A stretch of DNA of 35,968 nucleotides from JAWKTM01 sp041399085 (lineage in GTDB: Bacteria; Planctomycetota; Planctomycetia; Pirellulales; Pirellulaceae). A model generated the notes under the pieces. That model saw only the letters and a program-made list of their open reading frames with translations. It was not told where the DNA came from and made no database searches. Of the stretch, positions 16,531 to 26,800 are shown piece after piece. Positions within the stretch are counted from its first letter, which is position 1; each line of letters begins with the position of its first letter. A program made the translations under genes and the position numbers. Location of the stretch: NCBI GenBank assembly GCA_041399085.1, contig JAWKTM010000073.1:1-35968 (forward strand). Reading direction: 5' to 3'.

Positions 16531-18069
16531 TTACTTCGCTTCGTCGCGAGCCGCCACGGTCTCCGCTTCGTCCGTCTTGCTCTTCTCCGCGGCGGGCTGT
16601 TCGGGCGATGACTTTTCGGCGAAGTACTTGACGGCCGCTTCGAGCTGGCGATCGATGAACGCGTCCGATTCCGCGTCGTCCGAAGTCTCTTCCGTAGCGT
16701 CGTCCGACTTCGGCTCGTCCGTCTCTTTCGAAGCCAGCTTCTTTACGATCAAGTCGCGTTTCGCACGGGCCTTAATCAGCAAGTCCAGCTCGTCGCGTTC
16801 CAGCTTGATCGCGAAACCGTCGTTCGGGCTGACGCCCCATTCGTCGGAATCCTTGGCGTCGGGAAAGCGATGAATGTTCTTGCCGCTGGGCCGCATGTAG
16901 CCGGCCGTCGTCAGCTTCAACGCACTGCGGCCGTTCTCCAGGTCGATGATGTTCTGCACGCTCCCTTTGCCGAACGTCCGTTCGCCGATCACCACGGCGC
17001 GGTCATGGTCCTGCAAACAAGCCGACACAATCTCGCTGGCACTGGCGCTGAAGCCGTTCACCAACACGACCATCGGGAAACCGGAATAAGTCCCGGCCTC
17101 GTGAGCGTCCCAGCTATGCTCGGCCACATTGCGTCCCGAGGTGCTGACGATCCGACCTTCCTTGACGAACAAATCGCAAATCTCGATCGCCGACGAGAGC
17201 AAACCGCCCGGATTGAAACGCAAGTCCAACACCAGCGACTTCATCTCGTCCGCCTTCAATTGCTTCAAGGCGTCGCGCAGTTCGTCGGCCGTGTGACGAC
17301 CGAAGCTGCTGATGCGAACGTAGCCGATCTTCTTTTCTTCATCGAGGAAAAAGTTCCACGAGTCGTCGTCGTTGCGATGGTCGCCCAGCACGGTTTCGAC
17401 GCGGATAATCGCCCGCTTCAACGCCACCTCGTCTTCCTCGTCTTCGCCCGGATGACGCACCATCACACGCACTTGCGTGCCGATCGGACCCTTCATCATC
17501 TTCACGGCTTCATCAATGCTGACGCCTTTGGTCGGTTTGCCGTCGATCGCGGTGATCACGTCGCCAGCGCTGATGCCGGCCTTATAAGCTGGCGAGCCGA
17601 CTAGCGGGCTGATCACTTCCAGCTCGCCCTTGGACGTGGAAACTTGAATGCCGATGCCACCGAACTCGTTTTCGACGCCGCTGCGGAACCGATCCAGCTT
17701 CGTAGGCGGAATGAAGTCGGAGTACGGATCCAGCTTCGACATCATGCCTTGAATGGCGGCCTCCATCAGCTCACGATCGCTCACCTCTTTGACATAGTTG
17801 CCGCGGATCTGCGCGAACGTATCGGCGAATAACCGCAGCAGTTCGATTTCCTCGGCGGCCTGCTTGCGGCGAGCTTCCGCTTCGGCCTCTTGCTTCGCGG
17901 CTTCTTCCGCGGCCTTCGCCGTATCCGCCGAGTCCGTGGCCTTCGCTTCCGAATTCGTGGCGGCCGGCTCGTCCGCTCGCACATAAGTCGCAACGGTCGC
18001 AAGGTTCAAAAACAGCCCGGCGCCAGCCAAACAAAACGCCCACATCGACACTCGGAAACGACGGTGCAT
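16531..18069 (-). CDS. C-terminal processing peptidase, S41 family (CtpA/Prc)
   Basis: The 512-residue periplasmic serine protease starts at the ATG at 18069; the open frame to 18510 overlaps the next gene and is rejected. Residues 1-32 are a signal peptide, 36-80 an Ala/Glu-rich helix, 130-215 a PDZ domain (F-G-G-I-G-I-Q-V) and 245-420 the S41 core. The catalytic pair is S343 (G-F-S-A-S-A-S-E) and K368 (F-G-K-G-S-V-Q), 25 residues apart as in Prc, with Q372. A long acidic, Ser/Glu-rich tail from about 440 to 512 is probably disordered and is not part of the usual fold. These enzymes trim C-termini of envelope proteins. It overlaps no gene and lies 166 bp from the DUF1207 gene on the same strand. 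Confidence 0.93.
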   Translation of the reverse strand: MHRRFRVSMWAFCLAGAGLFLNLATVATYVRADEPAATNSEAKATDSADTAKAAEEAAKQEAEAEARRKQAAEEIELLRLFADTFAQIRGNYVKEVSDRELMEAAIQGMMSKLDPYSDFIPPTKLDRFRSGVENEFGGIGIQVSTSKGELEVISPLVGSPAYKAGISAGDVITAIDGKPTKGVSIDEAVKMMKGPIGTQVRVMVRHPGEDEEDEVALKRAIIRVETVLGDHRNDDDSWNFFLDEEKKIGYVRISSFGRHTADELRDALKQLKADEMKSLVLDLRFNPGGLLSSAIEICDLFVKEGRIVSTSGRNVAEHSWDAHEAGTYSGFPMVVLVNGFSASASEIVSACLQDHDRAVVIGERTFGKGSVQNIIDLENGRSALKLTTAGYMRPSGKNIHRFPDAKDSDEWGVSPNDGFAIKLERDELDLLIKARAKRDLIVKKLASKETDEPKSDDATEETSDDAESDAFIDRQLEAAVKYFAEKSSPEQPAAEKSKTDEAETVAARDEAK

Positions 18070-18235
18070 AAACCTATTCTCCCCAGGAAAAACGGGATGG
18101 ATATCGAGCGGCTCGGGCCAGGGGATCGCGGACGCCGCCGCGGTAAACTTGGCGTTTCCCCTTCGTCGGAGCAGTCGGCGCAAGTATACGGTGACCGGAA
18201 AGGCGTAACAAGTTTTTCGGACCTGCGTCGCGAGC

Positions 18236-19423
18236 TTAGAAGTCGTACCAAATGCCCAATGCGATTTGATCCTCGATGCGGCGATAAAACGAATACTGGT
18301 TGCTGGGACCGTTGAGGTAATGCAAGCCGATTCGCAGTAGCTGGCCGTTGTTCGCGCTCCGCCAAGCCCATCCGGCTTGCACCGTAAAGGGGCCGCTATA
18401 GTCCAGCTCTTGTCGCAGATGCACATTGGCCGCGAAGAACGGCGCTCCAACGATGCCAGTGGGTAAAGCCGGCGCGTAGTCCAATCCGAACTGGAATTCC
18501 CACTGCTCACTCACGTCCGAGAAAAACGCCCAACCCGCCTCGGCGTAGACGCTGGTCGACGGCCATAAGTAATAGGTGTAGCCCAGCACCAACACATCGC
18601 GAGCGAAATTCAGCCGCGGGTAATTCGGATTCTTCAGCAGGAATTCGTCGCCCAGATGCGAGCTGACGTGGTAATAGGCAAACTTCGCTCGCTGACGTCC
18701 GACGCCCCAAGTCAGCGGCACGCCGACGCGATAGTCGGTCGAACGCACGTCGACATCCTCGGGAATGTCCAACCGAATTTGCGCCGACGCTTCGATATCC
18801 ATCTGCCAGCCGTCGGGCCAAAACGGATCGCGGTTGCCATAGCGCAAGACGGCGAATCGTCCGCCCAGCGTGCCGTCCCACAAAGCGTCGTCGTCGGTCT
18901 CATGGACGATCTTGCCGGCTAATCGTGATTCTTTGGTGCTGGCCAAATACGACTTGTAGATCAACGCCCCCGGCAACAGTTGCAACGTCCACGGCTCGTT
19001 CGGATCGAATCCAAACACGTCGCTGCCGCCACGAGCGACAGGCATCCCGATGTAGGGATCGAACCACGAACCGCCCACGATCGGTCCCGCGGTTACGCTG
19101 GCGTTCGGTGCGAGCAACAGCGGTTCGGCCATCGCGGGCTCGCCCAAGACAGGAGCTCCCAAGACAACGGGCGCGGACGAGCTGATTCCGACGCTCGGTT
19201 GAGTTCCCGCGCCGCTGGTGGGTGAACGAACGACCGACGCATCGGACGTCGCGTCGGCTTCGCCCGGCAATCCGCGGTTGGCAACCCAACCGTCGAGGTC
19301 GAAGTAGTCGGACTCGCGCAACAACGCCGGCGGCCCCGCCGGTATCGTCTCAGCCGTCTGCGCAGCCGCCAGCCGTGCCCAACCCAGAGCGGTCAGCAAC
19401 ACGATGAAAACTCGTAGCGGCAT
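18236..19423 (-). CDS. DUF1207 family protein, probable outer-membrane beta-barrel
   Basis: The 395-residue protein starts at the ATG at 19423, giving a signal peptide ending A-R-L-A-A-A-Q. Residues 22-130 are low-complexity Ala/Pro/Ser. The remainder matches what I know of DUF1207, a family frequent in planctomycetes: W-x-L-Q-L-L-P-G-x-L-I-Y-K-S-Y-L-A, then G-G-R-F-A-V-L-R-Y-G, and a close G-I-W-Y-D-F. Alternating aromatic strands (FAYYHVSSHLGDEF, VLGYTYYLWPS, YAEAGWAFF) and a terminal Phe are typical of outer-membrane barrels. The H-x-S-S-H-L-G-D segment is a conserved feature of lipid A deacylase-like barrels, but no function is claimed. Confidence 0.83.
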   Translation of the reverse strand: MPLRVFIVLLTALGWARLAAAQTAETIPAGPPALLRESDYFDLDGWVANRGLPGEADATSDASVVRSPTSGAGTQPSVGISSSAPVVLGAPVLGEPAMAEPLLLAPNASVTAGPIVGGSWFDPYIGMPVARGGSDVFGFDPNEPWTLQLLPGALIYKSYLASTKESRLAGKIVHETDDDALWDGTLGGRFAVLRYGNRDPFWPDGWQMDIEASAQIRLDIPEDVDVRSTDYRVGVPLTWGVGRQRAKFAYYHVSSHLGDEFLLKNPNYPRLNFARDVLVLGYTYYLWPSTSVYAEAGWAFFSDVSEQWEFQFGLDYAPALPTGIVGAPFFAANVHLRQELDYSGPFTVQAGWAWRSANNGQLLRIGLHYLNGPSNQYSFYRRIEDQIALGIWYDF

Positions 19424-19690
19424 GTTCACGTTATAGATACCCCGAAGATCTCGCGGCGGCAGTTTATCCGCGGCGCTCGTTTCGACAAAGATCGACTTGG
19501 CCAACAACCACGAACATGCGCGAGGCAACTTGATGACTTTGACCATCCGCCGATCGCTCTTGTGACGCTTTCACCGCGTCCGTATACTCCGCCGCCCTTT
19601 GTCGCCGCGCGAGCGATACCGCGGCGCGACCGTCCGAGAATGTTTTTTCGAGCGCACGATGCGCCGTTTGCTCCGGCAGGGAGGCTGACG

Positions 19691-20944
19691 ATGTGGTGGC
19701 GACTATTGTTAATCGGCGGCTTGTGTGGATGGCCCGCTCCGGTGGCTTGGAGCCAAGTGACGGGCGGCGCGCCGGCGGGCGCGTATTCGCAAGCCCCGGC
19801 CGTGGCGGCTGATCCCAATGCGGCGGCCGTGGCGGGAAACGCCAACGCTCCGGCGTCTTCCCCGGCAGCGGCCGTGGCCAGTTCGGCCGGCAGCGCGGCA
19901 GGCGGCGGGACCGGCTTTAGCAACGCCTCGAAAATGGTCGAGTTGCCGAACGACGCCGGGCAAATCTGGAAGGAATACGACCTGGCGCCTTACACGTCGC
20001 GGGTGACCGACACGGTGAAACCCGAGCAAGCCGTGGTCGATTGGATTTTGCGTGAAACGGGAACCGAAGTCTGGTTCTCCCAGCCGCTGGGGATTTTGAG
20101 CGCGACGCCGAACAAGTTGCGTGTGTATCACACGCCGGAAATGCACGAAGTCGTCCGGGACATCTACTATCGCTTTGTTAACAGCCAAGCGGAAACGCAA
20201 GTGTTGAGCCTGCGGATGGTCACGGTCGATAGCCCTAATTGGCGAGCCCTGGCGTACTCGATGATGACGCCGGTCACGGTCCAGTCGCCGGGCGTCGAAG
20301 CTTGGCTGCTGACGAAGGAAAGCGCCGCGTTGTTGACGGCGAACTTGTCCAAACGTACCGACTACCGCGAGCACAACTCGCCGAATGTCCTGATACACAA
20401 CGGCCAGACGCACACGCTGACTCGCAAACGTCCGAAGAACTACGTCCGGTCGGCCAACGGCCAAGGCTTGGTGGCGTTGTCGCCGCAATTGGAGCTGGGG
20501 CAGATCGAGGAAGGCTACACGCTTCAAGTCAGCCCGCTCATGTCGCTCGACGGCAAAACGATCGACGCCGTTATCAAATGCGAGATCGATCAGGTCGAAA
20601 AGCTGGTGCCGATCACGATCGACATTCCCAGCACGCTCGGCCAGATGCAACGCGTGCAGATTCAAATTCCGCAGCTCGTGAGTTGGCGGTTGCACGAACG
20701 GTTTCGCTGGCCGGCCGACGAAGTGCTGCTGCTCAGTTGCGGCGTGGTCGCTTCGCCCGGCGCTGAAGCGTCGAACCCGCTGGGCATCCCCAATCTGCTG
20801 AAGAACAATCCGCTGACGAACACCACGCCCGGCCGAGCCGACGCGCTGCTGTTTATCGAGAGCAAGGGCAAAGCCAGCCAAGCGTTGCTGGACGCCCAGC
20901 GCCAACCGGTCGACTCCGCTCCGAACTACCGCGGGCGCTACTAA
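19691..20944 (+). CDS. Secreted hypothetical protein with weak secretin-like features
   Basis: The 417-residue product starts at the ATG at 19691 behind AGGGAGG; the frame is open to 19562 but this start gives a clean signal peptide (about 1-22, ending A-W-S-Q). Residues 24-75 are Ala/Gly-rich low complexity. Residues 95-165 (V-K-P-E-Q-A-V-V-D-W-I-L to K-L-R-V-Y-H-T-P-E-M-H-E) look like an STN or N0-type small domain. Residues 265-330 (E-E-G-Y-T-L-Q-V-S-P-L-M-S-L-D-G-K-T-I) resemble the strand pattern of secretin cores, but the characteristic membrane-spanning motif is not obvious. No partner pilus or type II secretion genes are adjacent. It is a planctomycete-type hypothetical protein and the secretin relation is inference. 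Confidence 0.7.
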   Translation: MWWRLLLIGGLCGWPAPVAWSQVTGGAPAGAYSQAPAVAADPNAAAVAGNANAPASSPAAAVASSAGSAAGGGTGFSNASKMVELPNDAGQIWKEYDLAPYTSRVTDTVKPEQAVVDWILRETGTEVWFSQPLGILSATPNKLRVYHTPEMHEVVRDIYYRFVNSQAETQVLSLRMVTVDSPNWRALAYSMMTPVTVQSPGVEAWLLTKESAALLTANLSKRTDYREHNSPNVLIHNGQTHTLTRKRPKNYVRSANGQGLVALSPQLELGQIEEGYTLQVSPLMSLDGKTIDAVIKCEIDQVEKLVPITIDIPSTLGQMQRVQIQIPQLVSWRLHERFRWPADEVLLLSCGVVASPGAEASNPLGIPNLLKNNPLTNTTPGRADALLFIESKGKASQALLDAQRQPVDSAPNYRGRY

Positions 20945-21267
20945 CCAGCCAAGTCACATGGCGAGATCTTCGAACGCGCCTAAGTCTTCGAAGGGCGGCG
21001 GGTTGATGGAAAAATGACGCAACGACTCGCGGCCTCGGCAGGTCCCGATCGCCGAGACCGTCGACCGTAGGTCTCCCGAATCGCAAACAGGAGACCTTCG
21101 GTCGAAAGAATGTGGGGGTCGGAGACCCGCGCTGCTGCGCGGCTCAACGGCATGATCGACTCCCGCCCCGAACTACCGCCCGGACGATAGCAAGTCACAC
21201 GGCGAATCTTCGGTGCTCCCTGAGTCTTCGAAGAGGCGTGGCTGATTGGAAGAGGAAGCAACGACGA
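20905..21267 (+). repeat. Imperfect direct duplication including the 3' end of the preceding gene
   Basis: The segment about 20910-21027, which includes the last codons of the preceding gene (P-N-Y-R-G-R-Y), recurs in diverged form at about 21153-21267. Shared landmarks in order are CGAACTACCGC, AAGTCACA(T/C)GGCGA, ATCTTCG, AGTCTTCGAAG and AAGCAACGAC or its near match. It indicates an old local tandem duplication. Confidence 0.65.
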
Positions 21268-21403
21268 TGAAGCGGCACGACGTGAGCCGCCGTGTCTGAA
21301 ACCGACTCCTGTTCGCGTCTCTTCCGCCCGTTGCGTCTTCGCGCTGCCTTGCGTCTTTGCGTTTACTCTTCCCAGCGTTGCCCAAATACGACCACACCCA
21401 ACG
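20945..21403. other. Intergenic region between converging genes
   Basis: These 459 bases carry no convincing gene. They hold the second half of the local duplication described above and a strong hairpin at 21061-21105. Confidence 0.5.
21061..21105. terminator. Strong hairpin, possible bidirectional terminator or dispersed palindrome
   Basis: TCGACCGTAGGTCTCC (21061-21076) pairs with GGAGACCTTCGGTCGA (21090-21105) at 15 of 16 positions around a 13-base loop. It lies between converging genes. There is no adjacent T-run, and it may instead belong to a dispersed palindrome family. Confidence 0.55.
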
Positions 21404-22318
21404 CTTCGCTTCGGCCGTGCCCCGGCTCTCACAGAGCCGGATCCAGGCGTCGCGCAGTCCGTCGCCGAGCAAATTGAAACCCAGGATCACCAGCGAAATG
21501 GCGACGCCCGGTCCGAGTGCTGGCCAGAGGCTCTGCGACGATGATCTTGGCCACGGCCAGCATCGTGCCCCACTCCGGCTCCAGTCGGATCACCGCCGAC
21601 GCTGAAGAACGAAAGCCCGGCGACTTCCAAAATCGCGGCGCCCAAACCTAACGTCGCTAACACCACGATCAGGCTGACCAGCCGGTGCACGATCTCGCGC
21701 CACACGATGCGAACCGAGGTGGCGCCGAACGCGCGACTGGCCAACACATATTCCAGCTCGCGCACCGTCAACACCGTGGCTCGCGATTGCCGAGCGAAGA
21801 CTGGCACGTTGATCAAACCGACGGCGATCATCACGGCGGCTCCAGCCGGGCCGGTAAGCCGTCGCGACCAACAGCACGGATCAAGATGCTGGGAAAGGCG
21901 AGGGCGACATCGATCTGTGCATCAACAACGCGTCGCGCTAGCCGCCGTAGTATCCGGCCACGGTTCCCCAAGAGCACGCCGATGCCGATCGCCAGCACGA
22001 TCGAAATCACGCCGGACAGCAGCGACAGCCGCGAGCCGTGGATCACGCGACAGCGTATCTTTCTCGCCCGAATCGGTGCCGAGCCAATGCCGCGGATGGC
22101 GGCGACGGCGACGTGACTTCCGCATGCCGCTGGCTCGGGTCATACGGAGCGATCCAATCGGCCGTGACGGCGACGCCCGCGAACAAGCTGACGATGGCCA
22201 GTCCGACCCAAGCCGACACGCTCCGGCGGAAGCGTCGCCATGCGCGGGCTGCGGGAGGTTGGGGCACGACCGTTTCGTCCGTCGCGCCGGCGTTCGACTT
22301 GTCACTTGCTGAACTCAT
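21404..22318 (-). pseudogene. Peptide/nickel-type ABC transporter permease (OppC/DppC family), frameshifted
   Basis: Read across frames, a full OppC-like protein of about 300 residues can be pieced together. The ATG at 22318 opens a cytoplasmic tail and first membrane segment (SVSAWVGLAIVSLFAGVAV), with the family's A-P-Y-D-P. Next come H-W-L-G-T-D in one frame and S-R-L-S-L-L-S-G-V-I-S-I in another. The EAA-type loop region A-S-R-A-F-G-A-T-S-V-R-I follows, then L-E-V-A-G-L-S-F-F, and a final N-L-L-G-D-G-L-R-D-A in a third frame. At least five frame changes and an in-frame TAG in the Y-Y-G-G region separate the pieces. No ATPase, substrate-binding protein or OppB partner is nearby, which supports a dead orphan. 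Local assembly error is the alternative. Confidence 0.8.
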
Positions 22319-22518
22319 GCTGCCTGATTGTGCCTGAACCGCACGTCGCACCAAGCCCCATCGCCCCATTTTGTCGCGGCCCGATGTTGCACTGGTTGCT
22401 TTTGGCGGCGGCGTTTGACATAACGGAGTAACGCATCGCCCGATGCTGGCCGCTTCCACCGCGGCTGTCCCACCTCGCGGCGGCATCCACGCCGTTCCCG
22501 CCACAACGGATCCTCGCC

Positions 22519-23826
22519 GTGAAGACGTTCCCCGCGTTATCTTCGTCGCTTTGGATGGTCTGGCTCGCGGCGAATCTTGTCGGGCTCGGATGTTCGCGTC
22601 AAGCGACTCCGCCGCCAACCGCGAAGTCCGAACCCGCCGTAGACGCCGTGTTGCGAGCCGAAGTCGTCGAGCTTCATCCTCAAGCTTGGCCAATGACGGT
22701 TCGCGTGCAAGGCGGGCTGACGGCCGACGAGATCACAGTGGTCGGAGCCAAGGTGGCCGGGCGCGTGGCCGCCGTCCAATTCGATTTGGGCGACGCCGTG
22801 CCATCCGAAGCTCCGATGGTCACGCTTGACCGCACGGAGTTTGAGTTGCAGGTCGCACAATCGCAAGCGCTGCTGGCTCAAGCTCGCGCGGCGATCGGCT
22901 TGGCCGCCAACGACGACGGCGTCACTCCCGTGCCCGAACGTTCGCCCGCCGTGTTGGAGGCCAAAGCAGTGTGGGAAGAAGCCGCGACGCGACTTCGGCG
23001 GCTGCAACGATTGCGTGAGCAGAATGCCGTGACGACGGAAGAGTACGAAACGGCGATCGCCGCCGAGAAGGTGGCCGAATCGCGATACGCATCGGCCTTG
23101 AACGGCGCGAACGAGAAGGTGGCCATCATTCAAGTGCGGGCGGCGGAACTCGATCTGGCTCGGCAACAGTTGGCCGATGCCGTTTGCTACGCGCCGTTCG
23201 CCGCTTCGATTCAACAGCGGCACGTCGCGCCGGGCACCTATGTGCAGGTCGGCAATCCGTTGATGACGCTCGTGCGCACCGACACGCTCCGCTTTCGCGG
23301 CGCGATGCCCGAACGCCACGCGCATCGTTTGGCCGTCGGCCAGCAAGTGCGGCTGTTCATCGAGTCGATCGCGGAACCGGTCGAGGCCACCGTCACGCGA
23401 ATCAGTCCCACGATCGACCCGATGAGCCGAGCTTTGACGTTTGAAGCCGACGTGGACAACCGCGCGGGGCGACTGCGAAGCGGGTTGTTCGCCGAAGCCG
23501 AAGTGATTGTCGATCCGCGAGCCACCGCACTGGTGTTGAATGCCGGTGCGATCCAGGAGTTCGCGGGCGTCGAAAAGGTTTGGAAAATGGTCAACGGCGA
23601 AGCTCGCGAACAGGTGATCCAAACGGGCGAACGGCGGAGCGAAGCGGTGACAATCGTCGACGGTCTGCAATCGGGCGACATCGTGCTCACCGACGCATCG
23701 ATTGGCCGAGTGGCCCGGGTCGAAGCCACGTTGGTCGAACAAGCCGGTGGCAATTTCGTGTCGACCGAAACGCCCGACGAAGCCTCGCCGGACGCGCCCA
23801 CCACGCGGCAAATTCACGGCGGCTAA
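22519..23826 (+). CDS. RND efflux periplasmic adaptor (membrane fusion protein, HlyD/AcrA family)
   Basis: The 435-residue lipoprotein starts at GTG 22519 (G-T-G-A-A-G-A-C-G). The signal ends in a lipobox L-V-G-L-G-C with C25 as lipidation site. After that come a lipoyl/barrel-sandwich half (residues 60-110, A-G-R-V-A-A-V-Q-F-D-L-G-D), an alpha-helical hairpin (about 115-215), the second lipoyl half (Y-A-P-F-A-A-S-I-Q-Q-R) and a beta-barrel domain to about 345. In the hairpin the residues R-L-x-x-L-x-x-x-x-A-x-x are typical. It would link the inner-membrane pump to an outer-membrane channel; no TolC-like gene is seen here. The pump gene follows after 41 bp but is broken. Confidence 0.92.
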   Translation: MKTFPALSSSLWMVWLAANLVGLGCSRQATPPPTAKSEPAVDAVLRAEVVELHPQAWPMTVRVQGGLTADEITVVGAKVAGRVAAVQFDLGDAVPSEAPMVTLDRTEFELQVAQSQALLAQARAAIGLAANDDGVTPVPERSPAVLEAKAVWEEAATRLRRLQRLREQNAVTTEEYETAIAAEKVAESRYASALNGANEKVAIIQVRAAELDLARQQLADAVCYAPFAASIQQRHVAPGTYVQVGNPLMTLVRTDTLRFRGAMPERHAHRLAVGQQVRLFIESIAEPVEATVTRISPTIDPMSRALTFEADVDNRAGRLRSGLFAEAEVIVDPRATALVLNAGAIQEFAGVEKVWKMVNGEAREQVIQTGERRSEAVTIVDGLQSGDIVLTDASIGRVARVEATLVEQAGGNFVSTETPDEASPDAPTTRQIHGG

Positions 23827-23867
23827 GCAAGCTTCTTCATCCAGCCTCTTGCTCAGGAACCATCGGC

Positions 23868-26800
23868 ATGTATTGGCTCGCCGAAATCTGTGTGCGCCGC
23901 CCGGTGTTCGCGCTGATGATCGTGATGGCGTTGGTTGTCGCGGGGATCGCTGCCTTTCCCCAGTTGGGCGTCGATCGCTTTCCCAACATGGATTTGCCGA
24001 CGGTTTACGTGCGAACGTCCTATCCCGGCGCGGCTTCGCAAGAGGTCGAATCCGAAGTGACGCAGATGCTGGAAGACGCGGTCGCCACCGTCGCGGGCAT
24101 CGACGAATTGCGTTCGATTTCGTCCGACAGCCAATCGCTGGTGATCGTCACGTTCAATCTGACTCGCGACATCGACGCCGCCGTGCAAGACGTGCGCGAT
24201 GCGATTTCCAGCGTGTTGAACCTGTTGCCGCCGGACATCGATCCGCCGGTCGTGAAGAAGCAAGACACCGACGCGTCGCCGATCATGACGCTGGCGGTCG
24301 CCGGGCCCCGCACGCCCAGCGAACTCTACTTCCTGGCCGATCGGTCCGTGAAAAACGTGATCGAATCCGCGCCGGGCGTGGGCCAAGTGCTGATCGTCGG
24401 AGCGGCGGATCGCGCGGTGCAAGTGAACATCGACGCGCGGCGACTGGCGGCCCATCGACTTTCCATTTTGCAAGTTCGCGACGCGCTCGCTCGGCAAAAC
24501 GCCGAAGTCCCCGGCGGCCGCGTGGACGAAGGCATCCGCGAACGTAATCTGCGAACGCTGGGACGCGTGCCGCATGCGCGCGACTTTCCCGACTTGGTGG
24601 TGACGAACGTCAGCGGCACGGCCGTGCGGCTCAGCGATTTGGGCGAAGTTCGCGACGCGACCAAGGAAGTGCGGTCGCTGGCCCGATTGAATGGTCAGCC
24701 GGCCGTCGTGCTGCAAGTGCAACGGCAATCGGGCGAGAACACCGTGCGGGTGATCGAAGCGATCAAGAATCGGTTGCCTCGCTGTGAATCGATGTTGCCG
24801 GACGATGTGAAGGTGACGGTGCTGCAAGACCAGTCGCGATACATCTTGGCCGCGCTGCACGAGATCGAAGGCCACTTGGTTTCCGGCAGCATCTTAGCTT
24901 GCTTGACCGTGTTGCTGTTCATGCGTTCGTGGCGTTCGACGCTGATTGCCTCGGTGGCGATTCCGGCTTCGATCGTGGCAACGTTCGCCTTCATGCGGCT
25001 GTTCGGCTTCACGCTGAACAACGTCACCATGTTGGCTTTGGTGTTGATGGTGGGCGTTGTGATTGACGACGCCATCGTGGTGCTGGAAAACGTGTTTCAT
25101 TGCATCGAAGAACGCGGCATGGCGCCCGACGAAGCGGCGATTCGCGGAACGCGTGAAATCGGTATGGCCGTGCTCGCGACAACGCTGTCGCTGGTGATCG
25201 TGTTCTTGCCCGTGTCGTTCCTGAGCAGCGTGACCGGGCGAATGCTGTTTCAGTTCGGCGTGACGGCGACCGTGGCGATTCTGGTCTCGATGCTGGTCAG
25301 CTTTACGTTGACGCCCATGATGTGCAGCAAACTGCTGCGGCCCGGCACGGCGAATCCCAACGGCCCGGCCTCGCGCCGCGGTCCTTATGCCTGGATCGAA
25401 TCCGGCTACATGCTGACGCTGCGATATTCGATGCGGTTTCGCTGGCTCGTGTTGTTGCTGTCGGTGGCCGTGATCGCCGCAAACGTGCCGCTGTATCGCA
25501 TGGTGAATCAGGACTACATCCCGACGAACGTGGACGAGTCGGAGTTTGAAGTCAGCGTTAGCGCGCCGGAGGGCGCCAGTCTGGTGTCGATGGACGAGAC
25601 GTTGCGTCAAGTCGAAACGGAAATCCGCTCGATTCCCGGCGTCGAGCTGGCGACCGTCGGCTCGCGCGACTGGGCGCGGTGAATCGCGGCGACATGTATG
25701 TGCGGCTGGACATCCACTCGCGGTCGTTTTCATTGAAACGCTGGTGGCATGGCTTGCTGGCGGCGATCCGGGCAGGCGTTTTCGCGGTAACTTTTCGCAG
25801 CGAATGTGATGGGCCAAGTCCGCGCCGGTTGAAACGCTTTCGCGATTTGCGCGCGTGGCCGTGCGCAACCTGACTTCGCTGCGGCAAGGCGCGGTCGATA
25901 TTGACTTTACGATCTCCGGCCCCGACGTGAATCGCTTGGCCGCATTCGGCGAAAGCTGCGAGATCGAGCCATGAAGATTCCGGGCATCGTCGACGTGGTT
26001 GACGCTGCGTTTGGATAAGGCGGAAGCTGTTGGTCGACATCGATCGCGAACGAGCGGCGGCGGCCGGCATCGAAGTGCGCCGAGATCGCCGATACGCTGC
26101 CGTGGCGGTCGGCGGCGATGATCGGGTGTCGCGTTATCGCGACGCCACGGTGGACGACGCCTACGACGTGGAATTGCGACTCGTCGGGCTCGATCGTCGC
26201 GACGCGGAATCGATCTGCTGGCTCTACGTGCGTCCCAGCCCAACTGCCCCATGGCGTCATCAACGCTTCGCTTTCCGCCGGCGGATTGAACCCGCGTGGC
26301 GCCGTTCGCCCGCGCCAGAGAGGCGCAGCTCAGCCGCATCGACAATTTCGTCTCGTTCCGCTTTGGTCTGGCTCCCGCGCGAATCGATCGCTTGGATCGG
26401 CAACGCATGGTGGCCGTGCGGACGAACGTCGAGCCCGGTTATTCGCTGTCGGATCGCATCCAGGCGATGCACGCCGCGGTGGAAGAAATCGGCTTGCCGG
26501 TCGGATTCGAAACCCGCGTGTTGGGACGGGGCCGCGAGCTGGAACGAACGCTGCAAGACTTCGTCTGGACGTTCATCCTCTCGTTCGTGTTCATGTATAT
26601 CGTGCTGGCCGCCCAGTACGAACACTTGGTTCACCCGCTCACGATTCTGCTGTCGCTGCCGCTGGCCGTGCCGTTCGGTTTGATCAGCCTGTACTGGGGC
26701 GGCGAGTCGCTGAATTTGTATTCGGCGCTCGGCATCTTGGTGCTGTTCGGCGTGGTGAAGAAAGCCGCCATCTTGCAAGTCGACCATACCAACGCGCTGC

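Noticed and set aside
18070..18510. N-terminal extension of the S41 protease gene
   Set aside because: It overlaps the DUF1207 gene, has no homologous features, and the downstream ATG gives a proper signal peptide.
24894..26408. A 504-residue minus-strand ORF
   Set aside because: It is antisense to the RND pump with no motifs; the sense frame codes recognisable membrane segments.
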